A stretch of 14,432 nucleotides of DNA from Candidatus Aminicenantota bacterium (GTDB lineage Bacteria; Acidobacteriota; Aminicenantia; Aminicenantales; Saccharicenantaceae). The notes under the pieces were generated by a model. It was given only the letters and a program-made list of their open reading frames with translations. It was not told the origin of the DNA and made no database searches. Below, piece by piece: positions 6,095 to 13,593 of the stretch (positions are counted from its first letter, which is position 1; every line of letters begins with the position of its first letter). The translations under genes were made by a program, and so were the position numbers. The DNA lies in the NCBI GenBank assembly GCA_022867105.1, contig JALHVH010000302.1, positions 1 to 14,432 on the forward strand. Reading direction: 5' to 3'.

Positions 6095-8098
6095 CTATTT
6101 TGCCTTCTTCGATCGGGAATAGACGAACCAGATCAATATGACGAAGGCGACGAGGCTCATGACCTCGCCGTAATTTGCGTACCAAGCTGCCGGCGGTCCG
6201 TCCACCCAGAGGCCGTTCTCGAGCATCATGGGGATGCCCCAACTGATGAAGTGGTCGAGCTTCGCCATCTTCAGGATGGCCAGGATGATCCCGATGAGGG
6301 CGCCGCCGGCAATGAAGCCCGAGCAGATGAGGGTGCCGCGGTTGTGCCGTTTCTCGGCCAGTTCCTTGTCCTTGGTCGAGCCCTTCACAAGGTGGGCGAT
6401 GAAGCCGCCGACGACGAGGGGCGTCGTCAGATGGAGCGGGAGGTACATGCCCAGGGCGAAGGCGAGCGAGGGGACCTTGGCCATCTCCATGACGATGGTT
6501 ACCGACGCCCCGACGCCGTAGAGGATCCAGGTCACCGGCTCGCGCGACATGAGGGACTTGATGACGGCCGCCATCAGGTTGGCCTGGGGTGCGGCCAGGG
6601 TCCCGCTCTGGAAGGAGAACGCCTTGTCCAGGATATAGATGGCGACGCCGACCGTCAGGGCGGCGACGAGGACGCCGGCGAACTTGAACCGTTCCTGGTT
6701 CCTCGGCGTCGCGCCCAGCCAGTAGCCGATCTTGAGGTCCGTGATGAAGCTCCCCGAAAGGGACAGGGCCGTGCAGACGACCGCTCCGATGAGGAGGGCC
6801 ACTCCCATGCCCTGGGTCCCGGAAAGCCCGGCCCCGATGAGGATGACGCTCGAAAGGATGATCGTGATCAGGGTCATCCCGGAGACGGGATTCGTGCCGA
6901 CGATAGCGATGGCGTAGGCGGCGACGGTGGTGAACAGGAAGGAGAGAAGGACGCAGATAACGACGCCGATGACGGCGAACTTGAGGTTCGAGATCCAGAG
7001 GAAGTAGAGAAAGAGCCCGACGGAGCTGGCCAGGAGGCCGAGGATGATCGTGGACATCTTGAGGTCCCGGTTCGTCCGGGCCTCTTCCGCGGCCTCGCCT
7101 TTCCGGCCTTTGAAGATTTGTTTGAACCCCAGGGACAACGAGCGGACCATCACGGGCATGGACCGGATGATGCCCAGGACCCCTGCCATGAAGATGGCCC
7201 CGATGCCGATATTGCGGACGTACGTGGTGAAGATCTGGACCTCGCTCATCCCGGCGATGGGGGAGGTCCCGGGATAGACGGCCTGGGGGAATTGTTGTCC
7301 CAGGAACCAGATGATGGGGATGAAGGCGAAGTGGGAAAGGAGCCCGCCGGCGACGATGACCGCGTTGTAGCGGAGGCCGATGACGTAGCCGAGCCCCACA
7401 AAGGCGGACAGGGCGTCGATCTTGAGGACCATCTTCGTCTTGACCGCGATCCTGTCCGCGAACGGCAGGAAACGGAACGTGATGATTTCGTTCCAGGCCC
7501 GGACGGCGATGGCCAGAAATTCGTAGAGTCCGCTGACGGCGATGCCCAGGATGAGGGCCTTGGCCTGGTCCCCCCCCGCTTCGCCCGTGACCAGGATCTC
7601 GGTCGTGGCCGTGGCCTCCGGGAAGGGGAGCTTGCCGTGCTGGTCGGCGCAGAAATAGCGCCTGAGCGGGATCAGGAACAGGATGCCCAGGCAGCCCCCG
7701 AGGAACGTGGACAAGAAGATCTTGGGGATGTTCGTCGGGATGCCAAGGATATAAAGGGCCGGGATGGTGAATATGGCGCCGGCGACGATGGCCCCCGAGG
7801 CCGCTCCGATGGACTGGAGGATGACGTTCTCCAGGATGCTGCTCTTGCGGGAATAGGCGTAGCCGATCCCGACGGCCAGGATGGCGATGGGGATGGCCGC
7901 CTCCGGGACCGTGCCCACCTTGAGCCCCAGGTAGGCCATGGAAAAGGTGAAGAACAGGGACATGAAGAGCCCCCAGAGAACGGAGCGGAGCGTGACCTCC
8001 GGGACGGACTTCTCGGCGGGAACGAAGGGGATGTAGGATTGGCCGGGAGCCAGTTCTTGGTAAGCTTCCGGGGGGAGAGATTTCTTGGAAGACTCCAT
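6095..8098 (-). CDS. OPT-family oligopeptide transporter
   Basis: Integral membrane transporter of the bacterial OPT family (TIGR00733-like), unrelated to ABC or POT transporters; 667 residues is the expected length. Seen: an N-terminal soluble stretch (1-30), then about 14-16 hydrophobic helices. Family blocks include GLKVGTVPEAAIPIAIL (58-74), KLPFPEATATTEILVTGEAG (156-175), GTNPVSGMTL (401-410), the glycine-rich GLSGTQGMGVALLIGAVVC (424-442) and AFALGMYLPLHLTTPLVVGG (547-566). OPT proteins import oligopeptides or metal-peptide conjugates; in this case the M29-type aminopeptidase 24 bases downstream argues for nutritional peptides, which is an inference. The ATG at 8098 has AAGGAG at 8105-8110, six bases away, partly inside an inverted repeat. 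The 58-base gap to the chaperone gene lacks a convincing promoter, so it may be read from the upstream operon. A second peptide transporter of another family lies at the start of the window. Confidence 0.94.
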   Translation of the reverse strand: MESSKKSLPPEAYQELAPGQSYIPFVPAEKSVPEVTLRSVLWGLFMSLFFTFSMAYLGLKVGTVPEAAIPIAILAVGIGYAYSRKSSILENVILQSIGAASGAIVAGAIFTIPALYILGIPTNIPKIFLSTFLGGCLGILFLIPLRRYFCADQHGKLPFPEATATTEILVTGEAGGDQAKALILGIAVSGLYEFLAIAVRAWNEIITFRFLPFADRIAVKTKMVLKIDALSAFVGLGYVIGLRYNAVIVAGGLLSHFAFIPIIWFLGQQFPQAVYPGTSPIAGMSEVQIFTTYVRNIGIGAIFMAGVLGIIRSMPVMVRSLSLGFKQIFKGRKGEAAEEARTNRDLKMSTIILGLLASSVGLFLYFLWISNLKFAVIGVVICVLLSFLFTTVAAYAIAIVGTNPVSGMTLITIILSSVILIGAGLSGTQGMGVALLIGAVVCTALSLSGSFITDLKIGYWLGATPRNQERFKFAGVLVAALTVGVAIYILDKAFSFQSGTLAAPQANLMAAVIKSLMSREPVTWILYGVGASVTIVMEMAKVPSLAFALGMYLPLHLTTPLVVGGFIAHLVKGSTKDKELAEKRHNRGTLICSGFIAGGALIGIILAILKMAKLDHFISWGIPMMLENGLWVDGPPAAWYANYGEVMSLVAFVILIWFVYSRSKKAK

Positions 8099-8104
8099 GA
8101 TGCT

Positions 8105-8133
8105 CTCCTTTCAGAGATCTATTTACCTGAAAG
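8105..8133 (-). promoter_or_regulatory. Hairpin overlapping the Shine-Dalgarno site of the OPT gene
   Basis: On the minus strand CTTTCAG (8133 to 8127) and CTGAAAG (8114 to 8108) form a perfect seven-base inverted repeat with a 12-base A/T-rich spacer. The second arm contains the AAG of the AAGGAG ribosome site (8110 to 8105), six bases before the ATG at 8098. Folding would hide half of the ribosome site, so translation of the transporter could be dampened or controlled. No T-run follows, so it is not a standard terminator. The pairing is seen; the regulatory role is inference. Confidence 0.4.
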
Positions 8134-8156
8134 ATTCAAGACTCAGCCCGGTCCCG

Positions 8157-10082
8157 TCATTCTCCCGAGAACCTGTTCATGACCTCCGTGCTCATTTGCG
8201 TATAGAGATCGTAATTGACCTTGACCTTCTTTTCGTCCCGGGCTTTGACCATGTAGGACTGGAGGAACTTGCTCTTCTGGGACTCCAGGAGGGTCGATCG
8301 TTCCGTGTCCCTGGCCTTGGCGAACTCTTCCTTCGTGACCAGCTTGCGGTCCAGGACACGGACGACGGCGTATCCGCCCTCGACCTCGATGGTCCGGCTC
8401 GGTTCCTTGATCGGGAGGGAGAAGGCCAGGTTGTCCACTTCCGGGCTCTCCCCGATGAGGCTCAGGTACTGCTCGCGCTTGTGGGCTTCGACGGCCTTGA
8501 TCTGGAGGCCGTTCTTCTGGGCGGCATCCTCCCAGTCGTCCTTGAGCCCGGCCAGGACCCCGGTGAGTTTCTCCAAGGCCTTTTCCTTCTTCCGGGAGTC
8601 CAGAATATCCTTCTCGACGGCGTTCCGGACCTCCTCGAGCTTGGCCGGTCTCTCGGGCTCGGTTTTCTGGAGCTGGGCGATGCCGACTCCCGTGTATGTG
8701 TAGATGGGCGCCGAGATCTCCTTGTCCTTCAGGGTGAACAGGGTCTGGCTGATCGATCCTGAGGGGTCGAAGTCCTCCAGAGGGTCAGCCTGTTTGAGAG
8801 GGCCGGTGCTCCGGACCTTGAGCCCTTCCTTCTGGGCGGCCATGTCCAGGCTCTTTTGCCCGCGGGCTTCCTTTTCGATCCGGGAGGCCTTGTCCGCGGC
8901 CAGCTCGCGGGCCTTCTCGTCTTCCAGGATGTTCTTGACCGTGGTCTTGACCTCGGCCAAAGGCCTGGTGATCGCGGCGGTCTTCTCGGCCACCTTGAGG
9001 ATCGCCGCCCCGGTGTCCGTTTCGATGACATCGCTTGTCTTGCCGGCGTCCATCTTCGCGACCTCGTCGGTCTCCTTGGCGGGAAGGGCCGTCCAGGCCG
9101 TCAGGCCCCAATCGCCGCCCTCCTTGGCCTTGTCGTCCTTGGAGAACGTCCTGGCCAGCTCGGCGAAGTCCTCCCCGGCCCGGGCCCTTTTCAGTAGGTC
9201 GGCGGCCTGGGCCAGGACCTGGGGCTTGTCCTTGCCCGTGTAGGGGAGGAAGATGCGGCTGACCTTGATTTTTTCCGGATCCTGGAACTGGCTGAGATTG
9301 TCCTTGTAGTACTTTTCGATCTCGGATTCATCGACCTTGACCCGTGTTTTAAGGTCGTCGGTCCTGAAGAACAGGTAGTCCGCGGTCCTCTTTTCGGGGA
9401 CCTTGTAAGCGGCCTTGTTCTTTTCGAAGTGGGCCTCAATCGCGGCGGCGTCCGGTTTGTCCGTGAGCTCGATCTTGTCCTTCTCGGCCACCAGATACTC
9501 GATCTTGGCCGATTCGTTCTGCTTCTTGTAGTTGTCCCAGACCTCCTCGTCGGAAACCGTGATGCCGGCCGTCAGGAGCTTGACGACCTTGTCGATCAGG
9601 ATCTCCTTCTTCAAGCCGTCCTCGAAATCGGCCAGGGGGATCCTGTTCCAATCCAGGACCTGCTTGTATTCCTTGAAGCCGATGAATTGGCCGTCCTTCT
9701 GGAAGACGGGGTAGGAAATGATCCTGTCCCGGACTTCCGGGTCGGTGGCGCCGAGTTTCATGTCCTCGGCGATCTGGAGGAGGAGCGCCTGCTCGACCAT
9801 CTCCTGGAGGACCCGCTGCGGGATGTTGAGCTGCTGGATGAAGGCCTTGTTCAGCTGGCTGTATTCCTTTTTCATGGCCTCGAGACGCTGTCTCAGGGTC
9901 TGAAAGTAGGCGTCCGAGGAGATCCGCTCCTTTCCGATCGTCGCCAGGGTGTTGGACCTGTTGGTCTCTCCGAGACGGCCGGCGCCTCCCCATATGGCGA
10001 AAATGGCGATGACGAACGTCGCGATGATGATCCAGAGAGTGGGTTTCAGGGCCTTGACGTTCTTTCTCATCGTTTTTAGCAT
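8157..10082 (-). CDS. Membrane-anchored SurA/PpiD-like periplasmic chaperone with parvulin domain
   Basis: A 641-residue protein with a basic N-terminus and one uncleaved membrane helix at about 14-31 (LWIIIATFVIAIFAIWG), so the rest should face the periplasm. Residues about 45-195 form a helical SurA_N/PpiD-type chaperone region, including the IISYPVFQKDGQFIGFKEY stretch (121-139) typical of PpiD. A parvulin-type rotamase domain lies at about 272-366 and a helical C-terminal chaperone region follows to the end. Both parvulin histidines appear replaced: R276 in KVSRIFL where families have SHIL, and A360 in TGAAILKV where families have GYHIIKV. It may therefore be a holdase rather than an active prolyl isomerase, as proposed for the PpiD parvulin domain. 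Such proteins help newly exported proteins fold. ATG at 10082 is preceded by GAGGTGA at 10087-10093, which overlaps the stop of the HIT gene four bases upstream. Start at M5 (10070) is less likely. Confidence 0.87.
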   Translation of the reverse strand: MLKTMRKNVKALKPTLWIIIATFVIAIFAIWGGAGRLGETNRSNTLATIGKERISSDAYFQTLRQRLEAMKKEYSQLNKAFIQQLNIPQRVLQEMVEQALLLQIAEDMKLGATDPEVRDRIISYPVFQKDGQFIGFKEYKQVLDWNRIPLADFEDGLKKEILIDKVVKLLTAGITVSDEEVWDNYKKQNESAKIEYLVAEKDKIELTDKPDAAAIEAHFEKNKAAYKVPEKRTADYLFFRTDDLKTRVKVDESEIEKYYKDNLSQFQDPEKIKVSRIFLPYTGKDKPQVLAQAADLLKRARAGEDFAELARTFSKDDKAKEGGDWGLTAWTALPAKETDEVAKMDAGKTSDVIETDTGAAILKVAEKTAAITRPLAEVKTTVKNILEDEKARELAADKASRIEKEARGQKSLDMAAQKEGLKVRSTGPLKQADPLEDFDPSGSISQTLFTLKDKEISAPIYTYTGVGIAQLQKTEPERPAKLEEVRNAVEKDILDSRKKEKALEKLTGVLAGLKDDWEDAAQKNGLQIKAVEAHKREQYLSLIGESPEVDNLAFSLPIKEPSRTIEVEGGYAVVRVLDRKLVTKEEFAKARDTERSTLLESQKSKFLQSYMVKARDEKKVKVNYDLYTQMSTEVMNRFSGE

Positions 10083-10086
10083 GGTG

Positions 10087-10626
10087 TCACCTCGATTGGG
10101 ACGTGTTCTCTTCTTTGCGCGTCCGGCGTGCGGCCCGCTTCCGTTCTTTTTCGAACAGGGGGAAAAGGCGTTCGTAGGTCGTGTCCAGGTCTTCCGTGAG
10201 GACCCTCGTCCGCCCGATGAGCGGCATGAAATTGGAGTCTCCCGTCCAGCGGGGGATGACGTGAAGATGGTAATGGCCGACGACTCCAGCCCCGGCGCTC
10301 CGCCCGATGTTCATCCCGGCGTTGAAGCCCTGGGGATGGTAGCGGACCCCAAGGATCTTGACGGCCAGCTTCAGCAAGCCGGCCAGCTCGGCGGCTGCGG
10401 CCGGGCTCGTCCGGGCGAAATCCGCCGTGTGCCGGAAGGGGGCGATCATCAAGTGCCCCGGCGTGTAGGGAAACGTGTTGAGGATGATGAAGTGGTGAGT
10501 CCCCCGGTAAAGGATGCAGGCGTCCTTGTCCGCCCTGCGTTTCAGCGCGTCGCAAAGGACGCACCCCTTCGTTTTCATGGCGTTTTTGACGTACCGTTCT
10601 CTCCAGGGAGCCTGGATATACCGCAT
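10087..10626 (-). CDS. HIT-family nucleotide hydrolase/phosphorylase
   Basis: Small cytoplasmic enzyme of the histidine-triad superfamily, 179 residues. The catalytic triad HYHLHVIPRW (H118, H120, H122) is intact, followed by GDSNFMPLIG, characteristic of the bacterial Ap4A-phosphorylase/FHIT-like branch that begins with an APWR segment (here residues 6-9). C22 and C25 in GCVLC form a CxxC pair, with H45 a possible further ligand, consistent with the zinc site seen in many HIT proteins. Members cleave dinucleoside polyphosphates or nucleotidyl conjugates; the actual substrate is unknown. The ATG at 10626 shares one base with the TGA of the HU-type gene (TGATG); a GTG at 10629 is an alternative and would make a GTGA overlap. 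Either way translation is likely coupled. The C-terminal 25 residues are rich in K, R and E and look disordered. Confidence 0.92.
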   Translation of the reverse strand: MRYIQAPWRERYVKNAMKTKGCVLCDALKRRADKDACILYRGTHHFIILNTFPYTPGHLMIAPFRHTADFARTSPAAAAELAGLLKLAVKILGVRYHPQGFNAGMNIGRSAGAGVVGHYHLHVIPRWTGDSNFMPLIGRTRVLTEDLDTTYERLFPLFEKERKRAARRTRKEENTSQSR

Positions 10627-10901
10627 CACTTATTGATCAGCTCTTTGAGCAGTTTGCTGGGCTTGAAGTAGAGGACCTTCTTCGGGGGGACCTTGACCGG
10701 CTCGCCGGTCCTCGGGTTCCGCCCGGACCGGGACGTCCGCTTGCGGAAGCGGAAGCTTCCGAAACCCCGGATCTCGATCTCCTCCCCCTTGAGAATGGCT
10801 TCCTTGATCATATCGAAGAAAAGGTTCACCCCCTCTTCGGCTTCCTGCTTGGGGATTTCCAATTCCTGAGAGATCTTGTTGATGAGATCTGCTTTGATCA
10901 T
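10626..10901 (-). CDS. HU/IHF-type DNA-bending protein
   Basis: Nucleoid-associated protein of 91 residues, the standard length of the HU/IHF family. Seen: the helical dimerisation half (1-43), GFGSF (46-50), a beta-arm with the conserved R61-N62-P63 tip in GRNPRTGEPVKVPPKK, and the closing helix FKPSKLLKELIN. The proline that intercalates between bases is P63. Members bind DNA as dimers and bend it sharply, aiding chromosome packing and recombination. The gene starts one base after the rpsA stop and ends overlapping the HIT gene. Placement directly after rpsA matches the rpsA-ihfB order of proteobacteria, so an IHF-beta-like role is possible, but the sequence alone does not separate HU from IHF. 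The start at 10901 is preferred over the frame's upstream extension because MIKADLINKI is the normal family beginning and a good ribosome site precedes it. Confidence 0.95.
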   Translation of the reverse strand: MIKADLINKISQELEIPKQEAEEGVNLFFDMIKEAILKGEEIEIRGFGSFRFRKRTSRSGRNPRTGEPVKVPPKKVLYFKPSKLLKELINK

Positions 10902-10902
10902 G

Positions 10903-12639
10903 TCACTCCTCCTTTTTGTTGACCTTTTTAGGAGCATGAAATTTCTTGAGCTGGTCCTTCATGATGTCCCCCAGGGTGAGCCCGTGGTCCTGATGGTCCA
11001 TGTATTTCTGGAACTCCTGGCGCTGAATGTCGGACTGGGCCTGCCTGAAGCTCAAGGAGATCTTGTTCGCCTTCGGGTTCATCTTGATGATCTTGGCGGT
11101 CCGCTCCTCGCCGACAGTGAAGGAATCCGAAGGTTTCTCGATCTTCTTCTCGTCAAGCTCGGACAGGAAAACGACGCCCTCGATGCCGGGGACGATCTCG
11201 ACGAAGACGCCGAAATCCGTGATCCGGACGATCTTGACCTTGACGATGTCGCCCATCTTCTGGCGGGCGAAGAAGTCCTCCCAGATGTCCCCTTCGAGCT
11301 GCTTGATGCCCAGGGAGACCTTCTGCTTCTCGACGTCGATGTTCAGGATGACGGCCTCGACCTCATCGCCCATCTTGAGCTTGTCCGAGGGGTGCTTGAT
11401 CTTCTCCCAGCTGATGTCCGAGATGTGGACGAGGCCTTCGATCCCCTTCTCGACCTCGACAAAGGCGCCGAAGTCGGTGATGCTCGTCACGGGGCCTTTG
11501 ATGCGGGAGCCGATGTTGTATTTCTGCTTGAAGACCTCTAGGGGGTGCGGCATCGCCTGCTTGAGGCCCAAGGAGATCCGCTTCGTGGAGGGGTTAATCT
11601 CGAGGATGGCGACCACGACCTCCTGGCCCGGGGTGAGGACCTTCTTGGGGTGGATGAGCTTGCGGGACCAGCTCAGGTCCGAGATGTGGACGAGCCCTTC
11701 GATCCCCTTCTCCATTTCGACGAAGGCGCCGAAATCGGTCAGGCTGACGACCTTGCCGGTGATCTTCTGTCCGGCCATGTATCTCTGGTCGAGGTCGACC
11801 CAGGGGTCCGGGGTCAGCTGCTTGGCGCCCAGGGAGATCTTCTCTTCCTTCTCATTGAAGTCGAGGACGACGACATCGACTTCCTGCCCGACCTTGTAGA
11901 GCTCCGCCGGATGGGCCACCTTTCCCCAGCTCATATCGGAGACATGGAGGAGGCCCTCCACTCCGCCGATGTCGATGAAGGCTCCGAAGTTTGTCAGGGT
12001 CCTGACGTGACCCTTGACCTTCTGCCCCTGGACGATGTGGCTGAAGACGCGGCGGCGCCTCTTCTCGCGCTCGTCCTGGAGGAAGAGCCTGCGGGAGACG
12101 ACGGCGTTCTCGCTCTTCCGATCGAACTTCATGACCTTGAACTTGAAGCTTTGCCCAACGAGGGCTTCGGGGTCCCTGATGGCCTTGACGTCGGCGTGGG
12201 ATTCCGGCAGGAAGGCCTCAATCCCCACGTCCACGGTGTAACCGCCCTTCGACCTCTCCTTGATGATGCCCGTGACCCAGCCGTTGTGTTCGAGGGCCTT
12301 TTCCAGGTTGTTCAGGGCCCTGATCGCGTCCGCCCTTTTCTTGGATAGAATGAAATACCCGTCCTTCCGGTCGGTCCTTTCCAGGGTTGCCTCCACCACG
12401 ACCCCCGGCTTCAGTTCGGCGATCTCGGGATCTCGGAAATCCTCCAAAGGGATGACACCTTCGGTCTTCAGCCCGATGTCCACGAGGACATGGGTCGGGG
12501 TCATCTTCATGATCCGGCCCTTGACGACCGTTCCCTGGGTGATCTCCTTGGTGCTGAACTGGTAGTGGTCCAGAAGGTCCTCATAGGCCTCGGACGACAT
12601 CTTTTCGTCTTTTTCAGGATGTTTGATTACGTCTGTCAT
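10903..12639 (-). CDS. rpsA: 30S ribosomal protein S1, six S1 domains
   Basis: RNA-binding protein that brings mRNA to the small ribosomal subunit; 578 residues. Six S1 (OB-fold) domains are seen at about 34-101, 118-184, 203-274, 288-361, 375-447 and 461-534. Domains 3-5 are the best conserved, each with a NFGAF or DFGAF core and a GLLHVSDMSW or GLVHISD(L/I)SW block; domains 4 and 5 are near-identical in places. Domains 1 and 2 are divergent, as in E. coli S1 where they bind the ribosome and protein S2. A charged tail rich in lysine ends the protein. The ATG at 12639 overlaps the ispH stop as ATGA, and a purine-rich GAGAAGAG lies just upstream, so translation is coupled to ispH. The HU-type gene follows after one base. 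The neighbourhood ispH-rpsA-ihf/hup is conserved in many bacteria. Confidence 0.97.
   Translation of the reverse strand: MTDVIKHPEKDEKMSSEAYEDLLDHYQFSTKEITQGTVVKGRIMKMTPTHVLVDIGLKTEGVIPLEDFRDPEIAELKPGVVVEATLERTDRKDGYFILSKKRADAIRALNNLEKALEHNGWVTGIIKERSKGGYTVDVGIEAFLPESHADVKAIRDPEALVGQSFKFKVMKFDRKSENAVVSRRLFLQDEREKRRRRVFSHIVQGQKVKGHVRTLTNFGAFIDIGGVEGLLHVSDMSWGKVAHPAELYKVGQEVDVVVLDFNEKEEKISLGAKQLTPDPWVDLDQRYMAGQKITGKVVSLTDFGAFVEMEKGIEGLVHISDLSWSRKLIHPKKVLTPGQEVVVAILEINPSTKRISLGLKQAMPHPLEVFKQKYNIGSRIKGPVTSITDFGAFVEVEKGIEGLVHISDISWEKIKHPSDKLKMGDEVEAVILNIDVEKQKVSLGIKQLEGDIWEDFFARQKMGDIVKVKIVRITDFGVFVEIVPGIEGVVFLSELDEKKIEKPSDSFTVGEERTAKIIKMNPKANKISLSFRQAQSDIQRQEFQKYMDHQDHGLTLGDIMKDQLKKFHAPKKVNKKEE
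10908..10913 (-). promoter_or_regulatory. Shine-Dalgarno site that fixes the HU-type start
   Basis: AGGAGG on the minus strand lies six bases before the ATG at 10901 and inside the last codons of rpsA. The rpsA stop TGA is at 10903-10905, one base from the ATG, so ribosomes finishing S1 can restart on this gene. Confidence 0.7.
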
Positions 12640-13505
12640 GGAACACTCTTCTCTCTTTGGATTTTATGTTCGAAGCTGGTCTTGATCCTCGCAGTGGCTT
12701 CTTGAAGGGCCTCGGGGGGAGTGGACGCCCCTCCCGAGATCCCGATCGTTCTCGCTCCCCGGAGCATTCCCGGCGTGATCTCGTCCGCGGTCTCGATGAA
12801 GAATGTCCGGGGCAGGATCCGCTTCGAGATCCGGTAGAGCTTGCGCGTGTTGGAGCTCGCCCGGCCGCCGACGATGAACAGGGTGTCCACCCGGGATGCA
12901 AGCTCGGAGGTCGATGTCTGCCGGGTCCGGGTGGAACGGCAGATCGTGTCGTGGACGGAAAGCTCGCCCGTTCGTCCGACCAGGGCGGCGACGACCCTTT
13001 CGAAGAGCTCGACGTCCAGGGTCGACTGGGCCACGACGGCACGCGTCTTCCGGCGCGGGAGCTCCCGGGCCTGGGCTTCGTTCTCCACGATGATCCCCCT
13101 GGAGTGGCTGTGGCCGATGAGTCCCCGGATCTCAGGGTGGTCCCTGTCGCCGACGATAATGACCTCCATGTTCTTCCGGGCCAGGGACTCGACGAGCTTC
13201 TGGATCTCCTTGACGATGGGACAGGTCGCGTCCACGATCTCAAGGCCCTTTCGGGCCAGGGCCTTGGTGGTCGCTGGGGAAACGCCGTGGCTGCGGATGA
13301 TGACCGTCCCTCCCTCGATGTCGCGGGCGGCCGCCGCGGAACTGATGCCGCGGGCCCGGAGGTCGGCGACGACACGGGGGTTGTGGATGAGGTCTCCCAG
13401 CGTCGAGACCGGTCCGGTCACCTCGCGCCGCGTGCGCCTGGCGATGTTCAAGGCTCTCTTGACTCCGTAACAGAGTCCGCTGTTCTCGGCAATGATGATT
13501 TCCAT
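12636..13505 (-). CDS. ispH: 4-hydroxy-3-methylbut-2-enyl diphosphate reductase (IspH/LytB)
   Basis: Last enzyme of the methylerythritol phosphate pathway: reduces HMBPP to isopentenyl and dimethylallyl diphosphate using a [4Fe-4S] cluster, in the cytoplasm. The 289-residue protein has the three cluster cysteines C12 (SGLCYGVKRA), C95 (DATCPIVKE) and C189 (HDTICRSTRTRQ), substrate histidines H41 (LIHNP), H73 (RSHGV) and H123 with catalytic E125 (DHPEI), and the phosphate-binding GGRASSNT and SGASTPPE blocks. ATG at 13505 is chosen because it puts the first cysteine at residue 12, as in E. coli; an in-frame TTG at 13511 is possible. Neither start has a strong ribosome site. A good promoter lies about 30-55 bases upstream, making ispH the first gene of the run ispH-rpsA-HU-HIT-chaperone. 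The 3' end overlaps rpsA by four bases. Confidence 0.97.
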   Translation of the reverse strand: MEIIIAENSGLCYGVKRALNIARRTRREVTGPVSTLGDLIHNPRVVADLRARGISSAAAARDIEGGTVIIRSHGVSPATTKALARKGLEIVDATCPIVKEIQKLVESLARKNMEVIIVGDRDHPEIRGLIGHSHSRGIIVENEAQARELPRRKTRAVVAQSTLDVELFERVVAALVGRTGELSVHDTICRSTRTRQTSTSELASRVDTLFIVGGRASSNTRKLYRISKRILPRTFFIETADEITPGMLRGARTIGISGGASTPPEALQEATARIKTSFEHKIQREKSVP

Positions 13506-13532
13506 TCTCAAGTGAAATCGGAATAGGGATTT

Positions 13533-13561
13533 ATCCTATACGAGACCGGCCGCTTTGTCAA
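13533..13561 (-). promoter_or_regulatory. Sigma-70-like promoter for the ispH-rpsA operon
   Basis: On the minus strand a perfect TTGACA (13561 to 13556) is followed after 17 bases by TAGGAT (13538 to 13533), four of six matches to the -10 consensus. The predicted start near 13526 gives a leader of about 20 bases before the ispH ATG at 13505. It lies outside coding sequence between scpB and ispH. Confidence 0.65.
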
Positions 13562-13563
13562 CT

Positions 13564-13590
13564 CTAAGTGTAGGTGAAACCTGAACTTAG
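13564..13590 (-). repeat. Inverted repeat between scpB and the ispH promoter
   Basis: CTAAGT (13564-13569) and ACTTAG (13585-13590) are perfect arms, and inside them AGG (13572-13574) pairs with CCT (13580-13582). The element sits four bases beyond the scpB stop codon and two bases upstream of the TTGACA -35 box of the ispH promoter. It may be the 3' hairpin of the scp transcript (though no T-run follows) or a binding site for a dimeric regulator. Confidence 0.45.
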
Positions 13591-13593
13591 CGG

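Noticed and set aside
6047..8182. A 711-codon open frame on the plus strand, opposite the whole OPT gene.
   Set aside because: Its product is a low-complexity run of D, G, E and R with no domain, no hydrophobic core and no good ribosome site. Such frames are a by-product of GC-rich codon use in the real gene on the other strand, whose family blocks are clear.
11440..11760. Near-identical DNA blocks as a repeat element.
   Set aside because: They encode the equivalent parts of S1 domains 4 and 5, which are naturally similar.
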